From an uncultured Alphaproteobacteria bacterium (lineage in GTDB: Bacteria; Pseudomonadota; Alphaproteobacteria; HIMB59; GCA-002718135): a stretch of 20,626 nucleotides of DNA. This document shows positions 1 through 9,500 of this stretch, one piece after another (position 1 is the first letter of the stretch; every line of letters starts with the position of its first letter). A program made the translations under genes and the position numbers. The stretch covers positions 1 through 20,626 of the forward strand of contig CABYBP010000019.1 in NCBI GenBank assembly GCA_902517315.1, in the 5' to 3' direction. The notes beneath the pieces are model-generated. The model saw only the letters and a program-made list of their open reading frames with translations. It was not told the origin of the DNA and did no database searches.

Positions 1-1
1 C

Positions 2-250
2 TACATTTCTTTTAATACTGATGGAACAAAAATGTTTCAGGTTGGTTATACTGGTGGAGACATTAATGAATATACTCTGTCCACTGGTTTTGATGTTTCA
101 ACGGCAAGCTTTGTAGGTAATTTTAGTGTTTCAGGTCAAGAGACTGCTCCTCACGGTCTTGCTTTTAATACTGATGGAACAAAAATGTTTTTGTTAGGAG
201 CTGGTGGTGATGATGTTAATGAATACACTCTCACATCTGCTTTTCGTTTA
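2..250 (+). repeat. Propeller-like repeat array A (partial, cut by window edge)
   Basis: This holds the end of one unit and one full unit of the ~51-residue repeat (FNTDGTKMF ... VNEYTL). The array joins a VCBS domain at about 250 through 'TSAFRLANDTGSVGSSLTG', which differs from the junctions of the other two arrays. The repeat resembles beta-propeller blades (a 'GLAFNTDGTKMFV' strand pair, then a 'DVNEYTLST' strand). This fold assignment is by motif resemblance only. Confidence 0.7.
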
Positions 251-3200
251 GCCAATGACACAGGGAGTGTCGGCTCATCTTTGACAGGTGCTTATGGTAC
301 TTTAACTATGAGCTCTAATGGATCCTATTCGTATGCAGCCAATAGTAGTATCGTCGGACTAGACTCTGGTGAGTCAGTTTATGATTATTTTACTTATACT
401 GTCTCAGACGGCTCAGCGACCGACACTGCAGAATTAAAAATCACAGTAATTGGTGTTGGTAATACTGCACCAGTTGCACGAAATGATGTGGGTGTGATTG
501 CTGAAGATAGTACTTTATCTGTTAGTGATGGTACCAATGCAAATGTGTCTGGCTCTTATGATGCAACGGGAGAACATTCGGGTGATGTGATTAATACAAG
601 TTCGACAACTCATTATGATACGGATGCGGACGGAGATACAATTACCGTTACTGCTATTCGAACTGGTTCTTCTGAAGGATCAGGTACCGCTGGTACTGTG
701 GGTTCTGCTTTAACAGGAACTTATGGTCAGTTAACATTAAATGCGAATGGTTCTTATTCTTACGTTGCTAATCAAACAGCAGCAGACGCACTTGATGCAG
801 GTGACTCTGTTACCGATTCATTTAATTATACAATCAGTGATGGTACAGATACAGATATAGGTACTATCACAATCACTGTCTTAGGTATTAATGATGATCC
901 TGTTGCTCAAGATGACGTTGGTGTAATTGCGGAAGGCAGTACTTTAACTGTTGCGAATAGTGCGAACGCAAATGTGTCAGGTTCCTATGATGCCACGGGA
1001 GAACACTCCGGTGATGTCATTGATACAAGTTCTAGTTCTCATACAGATTCCGATGCCGATGCTTCCTCATCTCTTAGTATTACTCATGTTAAGTTAAGTA
1101 GTGGTTCTAATTCCACCGTTGCTTCGAGTAGCTCTTATAATAGTAATGGAACTTCTATTACTGGTACTTACGGTACGTTAACCATTGGAGCGGATGGTTC
1201 TTATACTTATGCGGCAACCACTGATGCTACCGATGCTCTTGATGCGGGCGAGTCAGCGACTGATACTTTTGTTTATACACTCTCTGATGGTACAGCCATC
1301 ACCACAGCAAACATAACGATTACAGTTCTGGGGGCTAATGATGCTCCTGTTGCCAGAAACGATACAGGAACCATCAATGAGGATGCTACCCTCACCGTAA
1401 GTGATGGTGACGGCAACAGTACTGTTGCAGCTGCAACTTTTGTAGATAGTGAGAGTATTTCGATGCAACAGGGTTCTCCTAGCGGTCTTGCTTTTAATAC
1501 TGATGGAACAAAAATGTTTGTAACAGGTTATACTAGTGGTGATAAAGTTAATGAATATACTCTCTCTACTGGCTTTGATGTTTCAACAGCAAGCTTTGTC
1601 GATAGTCTTGATATTTCAGGTCAAGATACTTCTCCTGCCGGTGTTACTTTTAATACTGATGGAACCAAAATGTTTGTGGTAGGTATGAGTGGTGATGATG
1701 TTAATGAATATACTTTGTCCACCGGCTTTGATGTTTCAACAGCAAGTTTTGTCGATAGCTTTAGTGTTTCAGGTCAAGATGGTCAACCTTGGGGTCTTGC
1801 TTTCAATACTGATGGAACCAAAATGTTTGTGGTTGGTCGTCAAGGTGGTTCTGATGTTAATGAATATACTTTGTCCACCGGCTTTGATGTTTCAACGTCA
1901 AGCTTTGTCGATAGTTTTGATGTTTCAGGTCAAAAGAGTGCTGCTACCGCTATTGCTTTTAATACCGATGGAACCAAGATGTTTGTCACAGGTGCTTATG
2001 AAGATGATGTTAGTGAATATACTCTCACTACTGGTTTTGATGTTTCAACAGCAAGCTTTGTCGATAGTTTTGATGTTTCTGGTCAAGAGACTGGTCCTAC
2101 CGGTCTTGCTTTCAATACTGAAGGAACCAAAATGTTTGTGCTAGGTCAAGCTGGTAAAGACGTTAATGAATATACTCTCACATCTCCTTTCAGTTTAATA
2201 AATATTTCAGGGGAACACACGGGTGATGTTATTGACTCAAGCAATACCTCTACTCGCGATACTGATGTTGACGTCGAAACGTTAACAGTAACTGCTGTTC
2301 GTCTCGGTTCTTCTGAAGGATCAGGTACAGCTGGCACAGTAGGTTCTGCTTTAACAGGAACTTATGGTCAGCTAACATTGAATTCGAATGGTTCCTATAC
2401 GTATGTTGCCAATCAAACAGCCGCTGATGCTTTAGATCCAGGTGATATTGTAACAGATTCTTTTAATTATACCGTTAGTGACGGCACGGCTACAGATATA
2501 GCAGTGATTACTATTACGGTGATTGGTACCAATGATACTCCAACCGCACAAAATGACGTTGGTGTGATCGTGGAAGATGGCACGTTAACAGTGACAAATG
2601 GTGCTAATGCAACACTAAGTGGCTCTTATGATGCCACGGGAGAAAATTCTGGTGACTTAATGGATACCAGCTCTAGCTCTCATAAAGACTCAGATGTTGA
2701 TGACACCTCTTTGTCGATTACCCAAATTAAAAAGAACGGTGGTTCAAATTCTGCCGTAGCATCGGGAAGCTCCTATAATAGTAGTGGTACGCAGGTTACG
2801 GGAACATACGGAACACTGACTATTGGAGCGGATGGTTCTTATACTTATGCTGCAACAGCAGATGCGGCTGATCCTCTTGATACAGGTGAAACTGCTACAG
2901 ATGTTTTTGTTTATACGCTATCCGATGGATTGGCCACCACAACTGCCACTCTAACTATTACCATTCTCGGTGCCAATGATGCCCCTGTTGCCAGAAACGA
3001 TACAGGTACTGTCAATGAAGATGCAACACTCACTGTTTCTAATGGGGACAATTCTAATATTGTTACCGGTGCCTCTTTTGTCGATAGCTTTAGTGTTTCA
3101 GGGCAAGAGACTACTCCTTACGGTCTTGCTTTCAATACTGAGGGAACCAAGATGTTTGTAACAGGTTCTAATAGTGACAATGTTAATGAATATACTCTCT

Positions 3201-3484
3201 CTACTGGCTTTGATGTTTCAACAGCAAGCTATGACTCTAGTAAGAGAGTTTATAGTCAAGAGAATACTCCTACCGGTGTTACTTTTAATACCGATGGAAC
3301 CAAAATGTTTGTAACAGGTGGGTCTGGTGATGATGTTAATGAATATACTTTGTCCACTGGCTTTGATGTTTCAACAGCAAGCTTTGTCGATAGGTTTAGT
3401 GTTAGAGGTCAAGATAATTCTCCAAGCGGTCCTGCTTTAAATACTGATGGAACCAAGATGTTTATTGTAGGTACACGCGGTTAA
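2..3484 (+). CDS. Giant VCBS/propeller-repeat adhesin, upstream part (5' cut by window edge, ends at premature TAA)
   Basis: The frame is open from base 2, so the true start lies to the left; the ATG at 32 is inside a repeat (FNTDGTKMF) and is not a start. The 1160 visible codons contain parts of three arrays of a ~51-residue repeat with the core FNTDGTKMFV, DVNEYTLSTGFDVSTASF, and five VCBS-type domains recognised by (L/V)TGTYG(T/Q)L, NGSY(S/T)Y and SDGTATD motifs. VCBS domains occur in large secreted or surface adhesins; the Asp-rich loops suggest calcium binding, which is an inference. The residues are Gly/Ser/Thr/Asp-rich with no membrane segments visible. Translation ends at TAA 3482-3484 inside a repeat; the same frame resumes at 3485 and runs to 10033, so this and the next CDS are one gene split by a nonsense codon. 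A repeat-region consensus error in the assembly is the main alternative to a real mutation. Confidence 0.85.
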   Translation, partial: YISFNTDGTKMFQVGYTGGDINEYTLSTGFDVSTASFVGNFSVSGQETAPHGLAFNTDGTKMFLLGAGGDDVNEYTLTSAFRLANDTGSVGSSLTGAYGTLTMSSNGSYSYAANSSIVGLDSGESVYDYFTYTVSDGSATDTAELKITVIGVGNTAPVARNDVGVIAEDSTLSVSDGTNANVSGSYDATGEHSGDVINTSSTTHYDTDADGDTITVTAIRTGSSEGSGTAGTVGSALTGTYGQLTLNANGSYSYVANQTAADALDAGDSVTDSFNYTISDGTDTDIGTITITVLGINDDPVAQDDVGVIAEGSTLTVANSANANVSGSYDATGEHSGDVIDTSSSSHTDSDADASSSLSITHVKLSSGSNSTVASSSSYNSNGTSITGTYGTLTIGADGSYTYAATTDATDALDAGESATDTFVYTLSDGTAITTANITITVLGANDAPVARNDTGTINEDATLTVSDGDGNSTVAAATFVDSESISMQQGSPSGLAFNTDGTKMFVTGYTSGDKVNEYTLSTGFDVSTASFVDSLDISGQDTSPAGVTFNTDGTKMFVVGMSGDDVNEYTLSTGFDVSTASFVDSFSVSGQDGQPWGLAFNTDGTKMFVVGRQGGSDVNEYTLSTGFDVSTSSFVDSFDVSGQKSAATAIAFNTDGTKMFVTGAYEDDVSEYTLTTGFDVSTASFVDSFDVSGQETGPTGLAFNTEGTKMFVLGQAGKDVNEYTLTSPFSLINISGEHTGDVIDSSNTSTRDTDVDVETLTVTAVRLGSSEGSGTAGTVGSALTGTYGQLTLNSNGSYTYVANQTAADALDPGDIVTDSFNYTVSDGTATDIAVITITVIGTNDTPTAQNDVGVIVEDGTLTVTNGANATLSGSYDATGENSGDLMDTSSSSHKDSDVDDTSLSITQIKKNGGSNSAVASGSSYNSSGTQVTGTYGTLTIGADGSYTYAATADAADPLDTGETATDVFVYTLSDGLATTTATLTITILGANDAPVARNDTGTVNEDATLTVSNGDNSNIVTGASFVDSFSVSGQETTPYGLAFNTEGTKMFVTGSNSDNVNEYTLSTGFDVSTASYDSSKRVYSQENTPTGVTFNTDGTKMFVTGGSGDDVNEYTLSTGFDVSTASFVDRFSVRGQDNSPSGPALNTDGTKMFIVGTRG
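1432..2200 (+). repeat. Propeller-like repeat array B, five units of ~153 bp
   Basis: Five tandem coding units of about 51 residues follow the pattern SFVDSFSVSGQ(D/E)xxPxGLAFNTDGTKMF, then a variable loop, then DVNEYTLSTGFDVSTA. The units are strongly alike at the nucleotide level. The array is inserted within a VCBS domain: 'NEDATLTVSDG' precedes it and 'SGEHTGDVID' follows it. In intact domains of the same protein, these segments are separated by only about 15 residues. Confidence 0.85.
3076..3230 (+). repeat. 155-bp near-identical direct repeat, copy 1 (partner 3535-3689)
   Basis: Aligned base by base with 3535-3689, I find only two differences (3088 c versus 3547 t, and 3142 g versus 3601 t). 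The offset is 459 bp, which is exactly three 153-bp units, and it brackets the premature stop. Such high identity between non-adjacent units points to recent duplication or gene conversion. Confidence 0.85.
3482..3484 (+). other. In-frame nonsense codon (TAA) interrupting the giant gene
   Basis: The codon series reads GGT TAA GAC GTT AAT GAA. The matching place in the repeat unit at about 2155 reads GGT AAA GAC GTT AAT GAA, so a single A-to-T change of a Lys codon explains the stop. No frame change is needed: 1160 codons are open before it and 2182 after it. The repeat unit carrying the stop also has several changes at otherwise constant positions (Ser to Arg twice, LAF to PAL). The stop is visible directly; whether it is real in the organism cannot be told from one sequence. 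Confidence 0.9.
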
Positions 3485-3502
3485 GACGTTAATGAATATA
3501 CT

Positions 3503-6500
3503 TTGTCTACTGGCTTTGATGTTTCAACAGCAAGTTTTGTCGATAGTTTTAGTGTTTCAGGGCAAGAGACTACTCCTTACGGTCTTGCTTTCAATACTGA
3601 TGGAACCAAGATGTTTGTAACAGGTTCTAATAGTGACAATGTTAATGAATATACTCTCTCTACTGGCTTTGATGTTTCAACAGCAAGCTTTGTCGGTAGT
3701 TTAGATGTTTCAGGTCAAGATGGTTCTCCTTTCAGTATTGCTTTCAATACCGGTGGAACCAAAATGTTTGTTTTAGGCTATAATGATAAAGATGTTAATG
3801 AATATACTCTCACATCTCCTTTCAGTTTAGTAAATATTTCAGGAGAACATTCGGGTGATGTGATTGATACTAACAGCACAAGTAATTATGACACTGATAT
3901 CGATGTCGAAACGTTAACAGTAACTGCTGTTCGAACAGGTAGTTCTGAGGGCTCTGGAACTTCAGGTTCTGTGGGGTCTGCACTTACAGGCACTTATGGT
4001 CAGCTCACATTAAATGCAAATGGTTCTTATACGTATGTTGCCAATCAAGCAGCCGCTGATGCTTTAGATCCAGGTGATGCTGTAACAGATTCTTTTAATT
4101 ATACCGTTAGTGACGGTAATGATACGGATATAGCAGTGATTACAATTACGGTGATGGGTATTAATGACACTCCAACCGCTCAAAACGATGTGGGAGTCAT
4201 AGTTGAGGATAGTACCTTAACAGTGACTAACGGTGCCAACGCAACACTAAGTGGCTCTTATGATGCCACGGGAGAAAATTCTGGTGACTTAATGGATACA
4301 AGTTCATCGTCTCATACTGACTCTGACTCAGATACCTCTGCTTCTTTGTCGATTACGCAAATCAAAAAAAGTGGTGGTTCAAATTCTGCTGTAGCATCGG
4401 GAAGCTCGTATAATAGTAGTGGAACTTCAGTCACAGGTACCTATGGTACCCTGATTATTGGTGCTGATGGTTCTTATACTTATGCTGCAACAGCAGATGC
4501 GGCTGATAGCATTGCATCAGGTGAAACCGCAAACGATGTTTTTGTTTATACCTTAAGTGACGGAACAGAAACAACGACAGCCAATATTACAATTACTATT
4601 TTGGGTGCTAACGATAGTCCTACTGCACAAAATGACGTAGGTGTGATTATGGAAGGCAATACTTTAACCGTTGCCAATAGCTCTAATGCTAATGTTTCTG
4701 GGAGTTATGATGCAACAGGTGAACACTCTGGTGATGTGATCGACACTAGTTCAAGTTCTCATACAGATACTGATCCTGATACCAGCAATACGTTAACAAT
4801 TACTCATATTAAAAAAGACGGTGGATCAAATTCAACAGTTTCTTCGAGTAGTTCTTACAACAGTAGCGGAACCGCGGTTACTGGTGCCTACGGTACTTTA
4901 ACTATCGGTGCAGATGGCTCTTATAAATATGTAGCACAATCTAATATCTCAGGATTTGACGCAGGAGAGACGCTGACTGATACATTTACTTATACAGTTT
5001 CAGATGGCACAGCAACTACGACAGCTAATATTGTAATTACTCTTTTAGGAGATGATGGATCTTCTAATAATGCGCCTACTGCTCAAAATGATGTGGGTGT
5101 AATTGCTGAAGATAGCACCTTAACTGTTGCCAATAGTGCCAACGCAACACTAAGTGGTTCTTATGATGCTACCGGCGAAAATTCTGGTGATGTTATGGAC
5201 ACGAGCTCTAGTAGTCATACTGATTCTGACTCTGATGGGGATACCATTACTGTTACTCAAATCAGAAAAAGTGGTGGCTCAGACTCTACGGTTTCTTCAG
5301 GAAGTTCGTATAATAGTAGTGGAACTTCAGTGACTGGAACTTATGGTACTCTTATTATAGGTGCAGATGGTTCTTATACTTATGCAGCGGATCAATCCGC
5401 AGCTGATGATCTTGATGCTGGCGACTCAGTGACTGACACTTTTATTTATACCATCTCCGATGGAACAGCTACTGCTACTGCTACTCTTACAATGACAGTT
5501 TTAGGTATTAACGATGCCCCAACAGCAGTCAATGATACCGATAGCGTTAGCGAAGACGGTACAGTTACAAAGACAGGGGCCCAGGATGATGTACTTACAG
5601 ATGATAGCGACCCTGATGACTCAGCCACTCTAACAGTCACCGCAATTCAACCTAGTGGTGGCTCTTCCTCTAACGTTTCTTCTGGAAGTACTTATAATAG
5701 TAGTGGAACTTCTGTAACTGGAACTTACGGTACTCTTGTTATTGGTGCGGACGGTTCTTATACTTATACCGCTGACCAATCAGCTGCTGATGATTTAGAC
5801 GTTAGCGATACTGTTGACGATGTCTTTACTTACACTGTGTCTGATGGCACAACAACTACAACGGCAACAATTACTATAACAGTTACTGGTGTCAATGATA
5901 CACCGGTAGCTCAAAATGATGTTGGTGTGATAGCAGAAGACAGTACTTTAACTGTTACTAATGGCGCTAATGCTAATGTTTCAGGCTCTTATGATGCCAC
6001 GGGAGAACATTCGGGTGATGTAATCGATACTAGTTCTAGCTCTCATACCGACAGTGATGCAGATGATTCAGCATCTTTGACAATTACTCAAATTAAAAAG
6101 GATGGCGGTGATAACTCATCAGTCTCTTCTGGTAGTTCTTATAACAGTAGTGGAACTTCTGTAACGGGTACTTATGGTACGCTGACCATCGGTGCTGATG
6201 GCTCCTACACTTATGTAGCAGATCAAACAGCTGCGGATACCCTAGATGCCGGTGACAGCGCTGATGATATTTTTGTGTATACCCTCTCCGATGGGACGGC
6301 TACTACAACTGCTAATATCACAATTTCTGTATTAGGTATTAATGACGACCCAGCAGCAGTGGATGATACTGATAGTGTTAATGAAGATGCAACTGTTACC
6401 AAAACAAGTTCACAAGATGATGTTCTCAACGATGATACTGATGCTGATGATTCTGCTTCTCTAGTTGTTACAAATATTCAGCCAAGTGGAGGTTCAAGTT

Positions 6501-9500
6501 CAACAGTTTCCTCTGGAAGTTCATATAATAGTAGTGGCACTTCGGTGACTGGAACTTACGGAACTCTTATTATAGGTGCTGATGGTTCTTATACTTACAC
6601 CGCAGATCAAACGGCAGCAGATGCATTAGATGCAAGTGACACAGCTACTGATGTCTTTACTTATACCTTATCGGATGGCTCAGCAACAGACACGGCAACT
6701 CTAACCATAACAGTCACAGGTCTAAATGATACACCTGTTGCAGTAAATGATACTGATGCTGTCAATGAAGATGCTACAATTACAAAAACAGGATCAGAAG
6801 ATGATGTATTAAATGATGATACGGATGCAGATAATTCATCATCGCTAACCGTAACGCAAATTAAGAAAAATGGTGGGTCAAACTCTGCTGTAAGTTCTGG
6901 AAGTACCTATAATTCTAGCGGCACTTCTGTGACTGGAACATATGGTACGCTTACAATTGGTGCTGATGGTTCATATACATATGTAGCTGATCAATCTGCT
7001 GCTGATGATTTGGATGCAGGTGATACTGAAACAGATGTTTTTGTTTATACCGTCAGTGATGGAACTACTACTCAAATAGCAAATTTAACTATTACTGTAA
7101 CTGGAGTAAATGATACACCTACTGCCGTCGATGACACCGATGCTGTCAATGAAGATGCAACTGTTACTAAAACAGGATCTCAAAATGATGTATTAAATGA
7201 TGATACCGATGTAGATGATTCTGCCTCTCTTAGTGTGTCAGCAATTCAACCAAGTGGTGGCTCAAATTCAACAGTTTCTTCTGGCACTACTTATAGTAAT
7301 GGTACCTCAGTAACAGGAACATATGGAACATTGACTATTGGTGCTGATGGTTCATATACGTATGTTGCTGATCAAGCAGTCGCAGATGCATTAGATGCAG
7401 GTGATACTGAAAATGATGTATTCACATATACTCTATCAGATGGCTCAGCAACAGATACAGCAACTCTAACGATTACAGTCACTGGACTTAACGATACACC
7501 TGTAGCAGTAAATGATACTGATAGTGTTAATGAAGATGCAACTGTTACCAAAACAAGTTCACAAGATGATGTTCTCAATGATGATACCGATGCTGATGCT
7601 TCGCCATCCCTAACCGTAACACAAATTAAGAAAGATGGTGGATCAAATTCTGCTGTTTCTTCTGGTAGTGCATACAATAGCAGTGGAACATCTGTAACTG
7701 GTACATACGGTACACTGACCATTGGTGCTGATGGTTCATATACATATGTAGCTGATCAAAGTGCTGCTGATGATTTGGATGCCGGAGATCAAGTAACAGA
7801 CGTTTTCACTTATACAGTTTCTGATGGTTCAGTTACAGATACTGCTAATATCACTATCACTGTAACTGGGGTTAATGATACGCCTTCAGCAACGAATGAC
7901 ACTGATAGTGTTACTGAAGATGCAACTGTATTTAAAACAGGCACTCAAGATGATTTATTAAATGATGATAGCGATGCGGATGATAGTGCGAGTCTATCGG
8001 TCACTAATATTTCTCACTCTAATGGAAACTCCGGTACTGTTGCATCAAGTTCAACGTATGAAAGTAATGGCACACAAATTGTTGGAACTTATGGAACGTT
8101 AACAGTAGGAGCTGATGGATCTTATACCTATACCGCCGATCAAGATGCTGCAGATAGTATTGCTGATGGCTCAAGTGAAACGGATGTTTTCACTTATACA
8201 CTTTCAGATGGTTCAGCGACGGATACTGCTACAATCACAATTACGGTCAATGGTGATGATAGTGATGTAGTTGGTGTGAATGATGAAGGAGATGTTGATG
8301 ATGACAGCACTTTGAGTGTAGGAAATCAAAACGATGGGGTTTTATATAATGATACTGACGGTGGCAGTGCAGCATTATCTGTAGGTCAGTCTTCAGTTAG
8401 TGCAATTCGAACAGGAAGAGAAAATGCCAGTGGTACTGATGGAACTATTGGATCAGCACTAGTTGGAACTTATGGATCTCTTACTCTTAACTCAAACGGT
8501 ACATATACATATACAGCTAATACTGATGCTGCCAAAGCACTGGCTCCAGCGGAAACGGCAGTCGATTACTTTACTTATACTATTTCAGATGGAACGAGTA
8601 CCGATACAGCTGAATTACAAATAACTGTTACAGGTATTAATGATGCACCAACATCGTCTACACCTGCAACTATATTTGCAACAGAAAATCAATCAATAAC
8701 TATTCAGACAAAAACCTTTTTTAGTGATCCAGATCCAAGTTCTAATTCTTACGGTCAACTATCTTATTCAGTAAGTAGTTTACCAGCTGGATTAAGTATT
8801 AATTCTAATGGAAAAGTCTCAGGTATTGTTACTCAAGGTACTTATACATTTACTGTTACAGCTACTGACGGTGGTAATCTTTCTACTCAACAAACATTCA
8901 CTCTTGAAGTTGCAAAAAGCAATGATGTTAATGAAGCACCTGAAAAACTAAAAATTAATAAGAAAAATATTGAGAAAAAAGTAAAGAATAAAACAGTTGT
9001 ATTTAAAGAAAGATCGGTTGTAGAGGTATCTAATCTTGAAGTTGCAAAGGAATACTCATTTAATGGAGGTATGCGTGTAGTAGATGTAGCAGTAGAAGAC
9101 TTAAGTAATAATAATACTGATGATCCTACACCAATGAGTAAAAGTTTTCTTAATGAGGGGACAATTTTAGGTTTTGCTATTGGAGATGATTATAAAATTA
9201 ATGTTAAGCAATACACCGCAATAATGGAAAACGGTTCAGCTGTTCCTGATTGGGTAAAAGTTGATCCGAAAACTGGTCAAACATTAGTTCAGTTTCCCGA
9301 CAACATATACTCAATTGATATTAAAATTATTGCAATTGATAAAGATAATACAACAAGAGAAATAGGTGTCACCCTTGATCAGTCATCAATAAAACCAGAT
9401 AAAAGTCTAAAAAGAAGTTTAGAAAACTTTATTGATAGAAGTGCAACATTAAAATCAGAAGTATTTATTGATAATAATGGCAAGATGCAATTAAACGCTC

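Larger units (their letters stand above)
3071..3830 (+). repeat. Propeller-like repeat array C, five units of ~153 bp, contains the stop codon
   Basis: There are five units as in array B, inserted at the same point of a VCBS domain: 'NEDATLTVSNG' is upstream, and 'NISGEHSGDVID' is downstream. The final unit ends in 'TSPFSLVNISG', matching 'TSPFSLINISG' of array B, so arrays B and C probably derive from one another. Units 1 and 4 are nearly identical. Unit 3 is the most diverged and ends with the in-frame TAA at 3482. Confidence 0.85.

Noticed and set aside
32..34. ATG at 32 as the start of the adhesin
   Set aside because: The frame is open from base 2 and encodes the preceding repeat residues (YISFNTDGTK), so this Met is internal.
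1689..2144. Overlapping open frame of 151 codons inside repeat array B, and antisense frames such as 7372-7722
   Set aside because: These are by-products of repeated stop-free codon patterns in the adhesin. They have no independent motifs, no ribosome binding sites, and mirror the repeat periodicity.
1432..2200. CRISPR-like or satellite repeat array
   Set aside because: The ~153-bp periodicity preserves the reading frame and a protein motif; there are no short palindromic repeats with unique spacers.
3482..3505. Programmed read-through of the TAA, or genuine restart at TTG 3503
   Set aside because: TAA is the least leaky stop and no recoding signal is visible. The TTG lies in an invariant repeat with no ribosome binding site and the next residues are plain repeat, so neither is supported by the sequence.
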